Shown piece by piece: positions 24,816 through 32,095 of a DNA stretch of 64,000 bases. The notes under the pieces were generated by a model. That model was not told the DNA's origin and did no database searches. It was given only the letters and a program-made list of their open reading frames with translations. Both the position numbers and the translations under genes were made by a program. How positions within the stretch are numbered: the first letter of the stretch is position 1; each line of letters begins with the position of its first letter. This DNA is from Solirubrum sp044628455 (GTDB lineage: Bacteria > Bacteroidota > Bacteroidia > Cytophagales > Hymenobacteraceae): positions 1,116,001 through 1,180,000 of the forward strand of contig NZ_JBIYZW010000002.1 in the NCBI RefSeq assembly GCF_044628455.1, written 5' to 3'.

Positions 24816-26198
24816 ATGATTCTCATTGTCGACGACGATATAGCCGTGCGCACCTCGCTGGGGCTGCTGCTCAAGCAGGCCGGCTACGCCACCAAGGCCG
24901 CGGCCACGCCCGAGGACGCGCTGCGCGTGGTGCGCGAGACGCCGCCGCAGCTGGTGCTCATGGACATGAACTACTCGCTCGACACCACCGGGCAGGACGG
25001 CCTGCAGCTGCTGGGGCAGGTGAAGGCCGTGGCCCCGCAGGTGCCGGTGATTCTCATCACCGGCTGGGGCTCCATCACGCTGGCCGTGGAGGGCATGAAG
25101 GCCGGCGCCGCCGAGTTCGTAACCAAGCCCTGGAACAACGACTCGCTGCTGCAAACCATTCGCACCATCATCAGCCTGGCCGAAACCTCGGCTGCCCACC
25201 AGGACGACGAGCTGAACCCCACCCGCCGGCAGCTCGACCGGCAGTACAACTTCCAGCGCATCGTGGGCCAGGACGCGCAGCTGCTGCAGGTGCTGCGCAG
25301 CGTGGGCCAGGTAGCCGCCACCGACGCCTCGGTGCTGATTGAGGGCGAGTCAGGCACGGGCAAGGAGCTCATTGCCGAAGCCGTGCACCTGAACTCGCAC
25401 CGCCGCAAGGCGCCGTTCGTGAAAGTGAACCTGGGCGGCATCTCGGCCTCCTTGTTCGAGAGCGAGATGTTCGGCCACCGCCGCGGCGCCTTCACCGACG
25501 CCAAAACCGACCGCGTGGGCCGCTTCGAAATGGCCAACGGCGGCACCATCTTCCTCGACGAAATCGGCGAGCTGGATTTGGGCAGCCAGGTGAAGCTGCT
25601 GCGCGTGCTGCAGGACCGCACCTACGAGGTGCTGGGCGACTCGCGCAGCCGCTCGCTCGACATCCGGGTGATTTGCGCCACCAACCGCAACCTGGCCGAA
25701 ATGGTGCGCGAGGGCCGCTTCCGCGAAGACCTGTTCTACCGCATCAACCTGATAACCGTGCGCCTGCCCGCCCTGCGCGAGCGGCCCGACGACGTGCCCC
25801 TGCTGGTAAACCACTTCGTGGGCAACCTGCGCAGCACCTACAACCGCCCGGCCCTGAAGGTGGGTACCCGCGCCCTGCACTGGCTGCGCGAGCAGCCACT
25901 GCCGGGCAATATCCGGGAGCTGAAAAACCTGGTGGAGCGGGCCGTGCTGGTGAGCGGCAAGGACGAGCTGGGCCCCGAGGACTTCCAGGCCCAGACCCAG
26001 CGCGTGGTGGTGAAAGCCGCCGAGGGCGAGCTGCCGCCGGTGGGCGTGATGACCCTGGACGAGCTGGAAGCCCAGATGATTCGCAAAACCGTGGACTTCT
26101 ACGCCGGCAACCTCTCGCGCGTGGCCAAGGCCCTGGGACTGAGCCGCGGCGCCCTGTACCGCCGCCTCGAGAAGTTCAACATTCCGTTCACCGAGTAG
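24816..26198 (+). CDS. Sigma-54-dependent response regulator (NtrC family)
   Basis: 460 residues from ATG 24816 (MILIVDDD). The receiver domain has the acidic pocket DDD at 6-8, phospho-acceptor Asp50 in LVLMDMNY, and Lys in VTKPW at ~103. The AAA+ domain has Walker A GESGTGKE (~177), the sigma-54 loop as GAFTDA (~224; a common variant of GAFTGA), GGTIFLDEIGEL as Walker B and an arginine-finger region. The C-terminal Fis-type helix-turn-helix is NLSRVAKALGLSRGALYRRL. It should activate sigma-54 promoters; the two sites at 11446-11552 and 19676-19782 are the obvious targets. The cognate kinase follows at 26385. Confidence 0.95.
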   Translation: MILIVDDDIAVRTSLGLLLKQAGYATKAAATPEDALRVVRETPPQLVLMDMNYSLDTTGQDGLQLLGQVKAVAPQVPVILITGWGSITLAVEGMKAGAAEFVTKPWNNDSLLQTIRTIISLAETSAAHQDDELNPTRRQLDRQYNFQRIVGQDAQLLQVLRSVGQVAATDASVLIEGESGTGKELIAEAVHLNSHRRKAPFVKVNLGGISASLFESEMFGHRRGAFTDAKTDRVGRFEMANGGTIFLDEIGELDLGSQVKLLRVLQDRTYEVLGDSRSRSLDIRVICATNRNLAEMVREGRFREDLFYRINLITVRLPALRERPDDVPLLVNHFVGNLRSTYNRPALKVGTRALHWLREQPLPGNIRELKNLVERAVLVSGKDELGPEDFQAQTQRVVVKAAEGELPPVGVMTLDELEAQMIRKTVDFYAGNLSRVAKALGLSRGALYRRLEKFNIPFTE

Positions 26199-26371
26199 GG
26201 GCGCGTGGCACGCGCCCGCACGTGGGCCGGTTACCGTTGTTGCCCACACCCGTCGGGGTACGGCTGCCGTTGCTGCAGCGGCCCGGCGATGAGCTGTACC
26301 TTCCGGCTTTCGTTGTCCGGCTAGCCGGGAATGGCTGTTCAACGACGGGCGCGTGTCACGCGCCCCTACGC
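26195..26371. repeat. Inverted repeat between regulator and kinase genes
   Basis: The left arm at 26195-26221 (GTAGGGGCGCGTGGCACG, then CGCCCGCAC) recurs inverted at 26345-26371 with about 24 of 27 matches. Each arm is itself a hairpin (GGGCGCGTG/CACGCGCCC). The ~120-bp interior has no ORF of note. Confidence 0.7.
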
Positions 26372-26384
26372 CCAGTGCCACCGC

Positions 26385-27704
26385 ATGAGTCTTCGCACCA
26401 AGTACATCCTGTTCGTCGTGTTCGTGCACCTGGCCATTGCCGCGCTGGCCTGGCAGTTCCGCGCGGCCAACACGATGCTGTTTCTGACCACCGAGCTGCT
26501 GCTCATCGTCACGGCCGTGCTCAGCGTGCAGCTCTACCAGGGATTCGTGCGCCCGCTCAACCTGATTGCGGCCGGCACCGAGGCCATTCGCGCCCGGGAC
26601 TTCACCATGAAGTTTTTGCCCGTGGGGCAGGATGAAATGGACCAGCTGATTGACACCTACAACCACATGATCGACGAGCTGCGGCAGGAGCGGATAAGTC
26701 AGCAGGAGAAAAGCTTCCTGCTCGAGCGGCTCATTGCTGCCTCGCCCGCGGGCATTCTGCTGCTGAACTTCGACGGCCACATCGAGGCCGTGAACCCGGC
26801 GGCCGAGCGCTACCTGCACCTGCCGGGCGCGCAGCTGCTGGGCCAGCCGCCGGCCGCGCTGCCCGGCGAGTGGGGCCGCGTGCTGGGCGCCTTGCAGCCG
26901 GGGCAGCCGCAGGTGGTACAGCTCTCGGGCGTGCAAACCTACCGGGCCAGCGCCTCCCACTTCCTCGACCGCGGCTTTACCCGCTACTTTATTTTGCTGG
27001 AGGAACTCACCCAGGAGCTGATTCGCCAGGAAAAGCAGGCCTACGAAAAGCTGATCCGGATGATGTCGCACGAAATCAACAACTCCATCGGCGCCGTCAA
27101 CTCCATTCTGCAGAGCTTCCACCACTACGCCCCGCAGCTGCGCGACGACGACCGCGCCGACTTCACCGAGGCGCTGGAGGTGTCGGTGAACCGCAGCACG
27201 CACCTGGCCAACTTCATTGCCAACTTTGCCAACCTGGTGCGCCTGCCCGAGCCCTCGCCCCGGCCCACCGACGTGCACGAGCTGCTGCGCTCGACCTGCC
27301 GCCTGCTGCAGGTGCAAAGCGAGAAGCGCGGCATTCGCTGGCACTGGGAGCTGGCCCCCGGCCCGCTGTTCGTGAGCCTCGACGCCCAGCAGCTGGAGCA
27401 GGCCCTGCTCAACATCTGCAAAAATGCCCTCGAAGCCATCGACCACGACGGCAACGTGTGGGTGCGCACCACGGCCCGGCCACCGGTGGTTGTCATCGAA
27501 AACGACGGCCCGGGCATTCCCGCCGACGTGCAGTCGCGCCTGTTCACACCCTTCTTCAGCACCAAGCGCGACGGGCAGGGCATCGGCCTGACCATGATCC
27601 GCGACATTCTGCTGCAGCACGGCTTTGCCTTCAGCCTGGTGAGCCGGCCCGAGCCGGCGCGCACGGCCTTTACCATCGAGCTGCAGCCGGCGGGCCGCCG
27701 CTAG
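26385..27704 (+). CDS. NtrB-like membrane sensor histidine kinase
   Basis: 439 residues from ATG 26385. Two N-terminal helices (YILFVVFVHLAIAALAW; MLFLTTELLLIVTAVLSVQLY) have almost no periplasmic loop, so the signal is probably sensed in the membrane or cytoplasm. A HAMP domain (VRPLNLIAAGTEAIRARDF) and one PAS domain (SPAGILLLNFDGHIEAVNPAAERYL) follow. The HisKA box is RMMSHEINNSIGAVNS with phospho-His at ~228. The ATPase has LNICKNALEAI, ENDGPGIP and FFSTKRDGQGIGLTMIRDIL. It is the likely kinase for the NtrC-type regulator 186 bp upstream. Its stop codon overlaps that of the opposite-strand gene in a CTAG tetranucleotide. Confidence 0.93.
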   Translation: MSLRTKYILFVVFVHLAIAALAWQFRAANTMLFLTTELLLIVTAVLSVQLYQGFVRPLNLIAAGTEAIRARDFTMKFLPVGQDEMDQLIDTYNHMIDELRQERISQQEKSFLLERLIAASPAGILLLNFDGHIEAVNPAAERYLHLPGAQLLGQPPAALPGEWGRVLGALQPGQPQVVQLSGVQTYRASASHFLDRGFTRYFILLEELTQELIRQEKQAYEKLIRMMSHEINNSIGAVNSILQSFHHYAPQLRDDDRADFTEALEVSVNRSTHLANFIANFANLVRLPEPSPRPTDVHELLRSTCRLLQVQSEKRGIRWHWELAPGPLFVSLDAQQLEQALLNICKNALEAIDHDGNVWVRTTARPPVVVIENDGPGIPADVQSRLFTPFFSTKRDGQGIGLTMIRDILLQHGFAFSLVSRPEPARTAFTIELQPAGRR

Positions 27705-28180
27705 CGGCCGCCGTTCAGCTCGCGGTATTTCTCGCTCAGCCAGCGTTCGGCCTGGGGCAGGGTTTCGCAGAGCAAGGTGGGCACCAGGGCGTTGGGCCGC
27801 TGAAACAAGGCCTCCGACGAGAGCTTGGTAAATAAGTCGGGCGAGAGTACGCTGATGTTGTAGCGCAGACCGGCCTCGTAGCAGCGCGGGAAAAACTCGC
27901 CGTGAATCCACTCGACCAGTCCGGCCCAGGCGCCTTCCATTTCCTTGGTGTGGTGCACGTGCACGCGGCAGCCGCGGGCCAGGCCCTCACGGCGCTGCCA
28001 GTCCAGCATGCGCAGCGAGCCGGCTTTCACCTTGTCTTCGGAGCAGTAGCCGATCCACTTCATCAGCAGATAGTTCAGCGCGGGCTCGTAGCTGAGAACG
28101 GCGTAGACCTCATTGGCGTCGTCGGCCAGGCGTTCGAGGATAATCACGGTGGTGGGGCTTGGGGCGGGCGAGATGGGCAA
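27701..28180 (-). CDS. Uncharacterised 159-residue protein next to a Crp-type regulator
   Basis: Lies 15 bp downstream of the Crp/Fnr gene on the same strand, so probably co-transcribed. The pattern is alpha/beta with no signal peptide: TTVIILERLADDANEVYAVLSYEPALNYLLMKWIGYCSEDKV (strand-helix), then VHVHHTKEMEGAWAGLVEWIHGEFFPRCYEAGLRYNISVLSPDLFTKLSSEALF. The overall look (a conserved helix then a strand naming a locally shared site) resembles SpoIIAA/STAS-like proteins that often accompany Crp-type regulators in Bacteroidota. I can only suggest that; function unknown. The stop overlaps the histidine kinase stop at CTAG. Confidence 0.75.
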   Translation of the reverse strand: MPISPAPSPTTVIILERLADDANEVYAVLSYEPALNYLLMKWIGYCSEDKVKAGSLRMLDWQRREGLARGCRVHVHHTKEMEGAWAGLVEWIHGEFFPRCYEAGLRYNISVLSPDLFTKLSSEALFQRPNALVPTLLCETLPQAERWLSEKYRELNGGR

Positions 28181-28195
28181 CCGATACCCCGGCGG

Positions 28196-28765
28196 CTACG
28201 GTTTCAGCTTGCTGCGGTAGCGGCTCAGAGTTTCGGGCGTGATGCCCAGGTAGGAGGCAATGTACTGCAGCGGCACGCGCTTGAACACCTTGGGGTGCTC
28301 CTCGATGAGGTTGCGGAAGCGCTGCTCGGGCGCGTCGCGCAGCAGCGAAGCCTCCCGTCGCTCGGCCCGCACCACCTGGTCCTGAATCAGCAGCAGGGCC
28401 AGCCGCTGCCAGGCCGGGTGCTCGGCGCAGAGCTGCTGCACGTCGGGGTAGTGCATTTCCAGCAGCGCGGTTTCTTCCAGGGCCGCCACGTTCACCAACG
28501 AGGGCTGCCGGGCAAAAAAGCTGGCGAACGAACCAAGCAGGGCGTTTTCAAACAAAAACTCCTTGCTGATTTCGCGGCCGTCGGCGGCGTAGTACAGGCG
28601 GGCGCTGCCCTGCTCGATGAAGGCGACCGTGGCGCAGACCTGGCCCTCGCGCAGAAACATCTCACCCTTTTGCAGGGTGCGCGGGGTGAGCACGGCCTGC
28701 AGCGCCGCCATTTCGGCCGGGCTCGGACCAATAATGCGCTCGATGCTGTACAGGACGCGGGACAC
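28196..28765 (-). CDS. Crp/Fnr-family transcriptional regulator
   Basis: 189 residues. The N-terminal cyclic-nucleotide-binding fold is recognisable (LQKGEMFLREGQVCATVAFIEQGSARLYYAADGREISKEFLFENALLGSFASFFARQPS). The strict cAMP-binding RxS motif is not evident, so the ligand is unclear. A dimerisation helix leads to a C-terminal helix-turn-helix (VPLQYIASYLGITPETLSRYRSKL). Short Crp relatives of this type are frequent in Bacteroidota. First gene of a two-gene unit with the 159-residue protein. Confidence 0.9.
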   Translation of the reverse strand: MSRVLYSIERIIGPSPAEMAALQAVLTPRTLQKGEMFLREGQVCATVAFIEQGSARLYYAADGREISKEFLFENALLGSFASFFARQPSLVNVAALEETALLEMHYPDVQQLCAEHPAWQRLALLLIQDQVVRAERREASLLRDAPEQRFRNLIEEHPKVFKRVPLQYIASYLGITPETLSRYRSKLKP

Positions 28766-28879
28766 GGGCAGCGGCGGCGGGCGAAGTGAAACCGGCGCCG
28801 CTGCAAGTTTACCCCTAAAATGCTACCTGCGGCCGGCAAGCCGGCCTGCGTCTACTGCTCGACAGTACCGGTAGGGGGC

Positions 28880-28922
28880 AAAAAATACCGGCTCCCGCAC
28901 GCTGGGTACGGAAGCCGGTACG
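28880..28922 (-). terminator. Terminator of the small repeat-containing secreted protein gene
   Basis: Read on the minus strand: TACCGGCTTCCG pairs with CGGGAGCCGGTA (one mismatch) and is followed by six T residues. It lies just past the stop at 28941. Confidence 0.75.
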
Positions 28923-28940
28923 GGAGCAAGAGCACAGCCG

Positions 28941-29333
28941 TTACGGGTTCGACTTGGTTTTGCTCTTGGTGGCCTTGTTCTTCATTTTCTTGTCGCCGCG
29001 GTAGGTGGGGTTGGGCGAGTTTTCGCTCGTGGGGTCTACCGGGTAGGCGGTGGTGCCGGCGGTGCGGTTGCCGGTGGGCGTGCGCGGGGTGGAGTTGGCC
29101 GCGCCGCTGGTGGTAGCGGGCGGGGTGTCGATGGTCTGGCTACCCGACGTGGTGCCGGTGGCGCCGCTGATCTGGCTGCCCTTTTCGCTGGTGGGGTCAA
29201 CGGGGGCGTTGGTGGTGCCGGAAGTGCGGTTGCCGGTGGGCGTGGGCGGGGTGGATTGCGGGTTGGTTTGGGCCTGAGCGGCGGTGCCCAGCAGCAGGGC
29301 AAGGGCAAAGGTCGAAAGCAGGGGCTTAAGCAT
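28941..29333 (-). CDS. Secreted Thr/Pro/Asn-rich protein with an internal duplication
   Basis: 130 residues. Signal peptide 1-22 (LLSTFALALLLGTAAQAQ). The mature part is disordered and Thr/Ser/Pro/Asn/Gly-rich, with a duplicated segment: TPTGNRTSGTTNAPVDPTSE near residue 31 and TPTGNRTAGTTAYPVDPTSE near residue 85. The C-terminus switches to a Lys-rich tail (GDKKMKNKATKSKTKSNP). No enzymatic fold. Presumably periplasmic or surface-exposed; the basic tail could bind polyanions, which is speculation. Single-gene unit with its own terminator. Confidence 0.75.
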   Translation of the reverse strand: MLKPLLSTFALALLLGTAAQAQTNPQSTPPTPTGNRTSGTTNAPVDPTSEKGSQISGATGTTSGSQTIDTPPATTSGAANSTPRTPTGNRTAGTTAYPVDPTSENSPNPTYRGDKKMKNKATKSKTKSNP

Positions 29334-29513
29334 AAAGGCAGGAGTTGGTTGTGGATCAGAAGCCAGTGGCTTCCCTAGAACAAGGCCTTTGTACGTAAGT
29401 CCGGCTTAAAGGTGCCGGCGGCCAGCCTGTTGAGCCGCCCCATAAAGCTGAAATCGGGCCTCAGCAACCCGGAACAGCTGTTTTTTTGGGGCGGCTTTCA
29501 GGCGACGGCGGGG

Positions 29514-29726
29514 CTAGTGCATCACCGGGCCCTCTACTTTGGTAGCGAAGCGGTCCAGGATCTGCGGCGCATCGTAAGGGTTGCCGTGCAGCAAACGCTC
29601 CACGGCGGCGCGCTTCCACCCGGCAAAGTGGTCGGGGAACTGCCGCCGCTCGGCAATGCGGTCGGGGTGGGCGGCCAGCCAGGCGTCAACCAGGGCCGCG
29701 GCCTGTTTTTCTTCCGGAGTTTCCAT
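29514..29726 (-). CDS. Small soluble hypothetical protein, 70 residues
   Basis: Begins METPEEKQAAALVDAWLAAHPDRIAERRQFPDHFAGWKRAAVERLL and is predicted largely helical, with no signal or membrane segment. The amphipathic periodicity and codon use look like a real gene, and it lies apart from longer genes. I do not recognise the family. A minus-strand terminator (29849-29892) ends the preceding transcript, so this gene needs its own promoter in 29727-29848. Confidence 0.55.
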   Translation of the reverse strand: METPEEKQAAALVDAWLAAHPDRIAERRQFPDHFAGWKRAAVERLLHGNPYDAPQILDRFATKVEGPVMH

Positions 29727-29848
29727 GGGGTAGGGGGCAAGGTGTGAAACAAAGTGCCTCCTTTAAGTTGCGACATTTTGGGCGGAAGTGGAAGGCTGAC
29801 GGGGTGATAGTAGCCTGATAAATAGCCCTGAATGCCAACCGAAGCCGC

Positions 29849-29892
29849 AAAAAAAATCCGCCCGATGCCGGCACAGGGCCAGATCGGGCGGA
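29849..29892 (-). terminator. Terminator of the Arg/Asp-rich protein gene
   Basis: On the minus strand CCGCCCGAT pairs with ATCGGGCGG, followed by an eight-T run. Confidence 0.88.
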
Positions 29893-29917
29893 AGATGTAC
29901 GGAGTCGATGGACGGGA

Positions 29918-30784
29918 CTAGCGCCGCCGCCCGGAGTCGCGGTAATCGGGGCGGTCGTCCTCGTCGCGGTAGCGGTTGGTGCGGTTGCGGTCTTCGTCGC
30001 GGTACAGGCTGCTGGAATAGTCGTTGCCGTACCCGTAATCCGAACGGCGCCCGTCGCGGTTGCTGCCGTCGTAGCGCGGCTCCTGGTAGCGGCGGTCCTC
30101 GTCGTCGCGCCGGCTGCGGCGGTGGTCCCGGGCGTCGCGGTCGTTCTCGTCGTAGCGGCGGGCGTCGCCGCGGCCGTCGGAGTACGAAGCGTAGGATTCC
30201 TGCCCGCCGCGGGTATCGTAGGAGCGGCCCCCGCGCGGCTCGTCGGCGGAGCGCCCCATCCACTGCCCGGACTGCCCGCGTTCGGGGCGGTAGTCTGCTT
30301 CGTCTTCCCGTCGCTGGCGGCCGTAGCGGCCACGCGACTCCTGGTAGCGGCGGTCGGCCTCGGCGGCCGATTCGCGGCGGCGAAGCAGGTCGGCGTCATC
30401 GTCGTCGAGGCGGCGGGCGGCCGAGCCGGGGCGGCCGGCAATTCCGAAGTTGGCGTAGCCCCGGCGCGAGTTGTCGTAGTCGTAGTTGGAGCGCGGGTCG
30501 TAGCGCGGGCTCCGCTCATCGGCTACCGAGTCGTAGTAGCGGGCCCCGCCGCGGAAGTTGTCGGCCTCCTGCTCGCGGCCGTGTCCCCCGCGGAAGTCGC
30601 CTTCGTAGCCGCGCGGCCGGTTGTCCGACTGCCCGCCGAACTCGTTGCGGCGCTGTCGCGAGTTGGGCGCATTGCGCGAGGCCGAAGCGCCGTGGTCGTC
30701 ATCGTCCCGCTCGCGGCGAGAATGGCCCGAAAAGTCAGCGCGGTCGTCGCGGTCGGGGCCGCGGTGGCGATTATGCTGTGCCAT
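29918..30784 (-). CDS. Intrinsically disordered Arg/Asp/Gly/Tyr-rich protein
   Basis: 288 residues, nearly all Arg, Asp, Glu, Gly, Ser, Tyr, Asn and Gln. RD/RDD/RRDDE runs occur throughout, for example RRERDDDD, DENDRDARDHRR and RNRTNRYRDEDDRPDY, with regularly spaced Tyr (RRYQES, RRYQEP, SYDTRG, RYDEND). A single hydrophobic patch is GYANFGIAGRPG (~108-120). No signal peptide. The composition resembles eukaryotic RGG/RD RNA-binding regions and proteins prone to phase separation. A nucleic-acid or envelope-polyanion role is possible but unproven. It is flanked by a perfect 19-bp palindrome (30825-30869) and a strong terminator. Confidence 0.75.
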   Translation of the reverse strand: MAQHNRHRGPDRDDRADFSGHSRRERDDDDHGASASRNAPNSRQRRNEFGGQSDNRPRGYEGDFRGGHGREQEADNFRGGARYYDSVADERSPRYDPRSNYDYDNSRRGYANFGIAGRPGSAARRLDDDDADLLRRRESAAEADRRYQESRGRYGRQRREDEADYRPERGQSGQWMGRSADEPRGGRSYDTRGGQESYASYSDGRGDARRYDENDRDARDHRRSRRDDEDRRYQEPRYDGSNRDGRRSDYGYGNDYSSSLYRDEDRNRTNRYRDEDDRPDYRDSGRRR

Positions 30785-30824
30785 AAGCTTGGGTTGGTTG
30801 TGGGTAGTGAAGCTGAAACCGGTT

Positions 30825-30869
30825 CTACCCGGCGGCGCGGCCGAAGGTTGCGGCCGCGCCGCCGGGTAG
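30825..30869. repeat. Perfect 19-bp palindrome with 7-nt loop
   Basis: Arms 30825-30843 and 30851-30869 (beginning CTACCCGGCGGCG) are exact reverse complements around AAGGTTG. No T-run on either side. It lies between the galM stop and the start of the disordered-protein gene, both on the minus strand, so it could end galM transcription or be a protein-binding site. Confidence 0.8.
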
Positions 30870-30900
30870 CGCGGGGCCGGTTGCGAATGGGGTTCCGCGG

Positions 30901-31974
30901 CTACTGCCCCGGGATGAGTCCGAATCGATACTCGGTGACGGAGTGGAACTCGGTGCCAGGCCGCAGAATGGTGCCGGGAAACTGCGGGTGATTGGGCGAG
31001 TCGGGGAAATGCTGGGTTTCGAGGCAGAAGCCCGTGTGCCGGCCGTAAACGACTCCATTCTTGCCCCGCAGACTGCCGTCGAGAAAGTTGCCCGAGTAAA
31101 ACTGCACCCCCGGCTGATCGGTGTATACCTCCAGCCGGCGGCCCGAAGCCGGCTCCTGCACCCGGGCTGCCAGGCGCAGGCCCGGCTCGTCGGGCAGCAC
31201 CCAGTTGTGGTCGTAGCCGCCCGCTACCTGCCCGATGCGCGCGCCGATGGGGTGCGGCCGGCGAAAATCCATGGGCGTCCCGTTCACCGGGCGTAACTCC
31301 CCGGTGGGTATCAGCGTGTCGTCGACTACGGTGTAGCGTTCAGCGGGCAGCTGCAGCTCGTGGCCCAGCACGTCGGGGCTGCCGGGCGCCAGATTGAAGT
31401 AGCTGTGGTTGGTCAGGTTCAGCGGCGTGGTGCGGTCGGTGCTGGCGCGGTACTCGATGCGCAGCGTCAAATCGGCGCCGAAGCGGTAGGTGACTTCCAC
31501 CTGCAGGTTGCCGGGGTAGCCTTCTTCGCCATCGGGGCTGCGGTAGCGCAGGCGCAGCCGGGCTTCGGTAGCCGAGCCGGGCAGCGCCTCGGCCTGCCAC
31601 ACCACGCGGTCGAACCCGCGGTGGCCGCCGTGCAGGTGGTTGGGACCGTTGTTGGTTGCCAATTGGTAATGCTGGCCGTCGAGTGCGAAGCGGCCCCGCG
31701 CCAGGCGGTTGGCGTAGCGGCCGATGAGGGCGCCGAAGTAGGGATTGGCCTGGCGGTAGGCTTCGCTCAGGTAGTCGTCGAGGGCGTCGAAGCCCAGCAC
31801 CACGTCGCCCATCTGGCCGCGCTGATCGGGCACCAGCAGGCGGGTGACGGTGCCGCCGTAGGTGCTGATGCAGGCGTGCGGCCCGGCCGGGTCGCCCAGG
31901 GTGTAAAGCTCCACGGCTTGGCCCTCGGGCGTGCGCCCGAAGGGCGCGAGGCTGAGTGGGAACGAAGTCGACAT
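30901..31974 (-). CDS. galM: Aldose 1-epimerase (mutarotase)
   Basis: Interconverts alpha- and beta-D-galactose (and related aldoses), feeding galactokinase. 357 residues from ATG 31974 (MSTSFPLSLAPFG). Family features: STYGGTVTRLLVPDQ, GRYANRLARGRF, NNGPNHLHGG (catalytic His region), LTNHSYFNLAG-like TNHSYFNLAPG, and DHNWVL. No convincing signal peptide, so cytoplasmic. The GH43 gene ends 121 bp upstream on the same strand with a terminator between, and galK-galT lie on the other side of the 630-bp promoter region in opposite orientation. Together they form a galactoside/arabinoside use cluster. Confidence 0.94.
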   Translation of the reverse strand: MSTSFPLSLAPFGRTPEGQAVELYTLGDPAGPHACISTYGGTVTRLLVPDQRGQMGDVVLGFDALDDYLSEAYRQANPYFGALIGRYANRLARGRFALDGQHYQLATNNGPNHLHGGHRGFDRVVWQAEALPGSATEARLRLRYRSPDGEEGYPGNLQVEVTYRFGADLTLRIEYRASTDRTTPLNLTNHSYFNLAPGSPDVLGHELQLPAERYTVVDDTLIPTGELRPVNGTPMDFRRPHPIGARIGQVAGGYDHNWVLPDEPGLRLAARVQEPASGRRLEVYTDQPGVQFYSGNFLDGSLRGKNGVVYGRHTGFCLETQHFPDSPNHPQFPGTILRPGTEFHSVTEYRFGLIPGQ

Positions 31975-32034
31975 AGGCAGGAAGCGAGCTGGGGTGGAAG
32001 CAGGGTATTCGCTGAGCCTATACGCAGGCCGCGG

Positions 32035-32073
32035 TAAAAAAGCAGCCCCGGCTACCACGCGGGTAGCCGGGGC
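32035..32073 (-). terminator. Terminator of the GH43 gene
   Basis: On the minus strand GCCCCGGCTACC pairs with GGTAGCCGGGGC, followed by TGCTTTTTT. It separates GH43 from galM. Confidence 0.8.
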
Positions 32074-32095
32074 CGAAGCAGCCGGAAGGGCAGGC

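Noticed and set aside
26205..26222. GTGGCACG resembling a sigma-54 -24 box upstream of the kinase gene
   Set aside because: It belongs to a GGGCGCGTG/CACGCGCCC hairpin and no TTGC or TTGG follows at the right distance.
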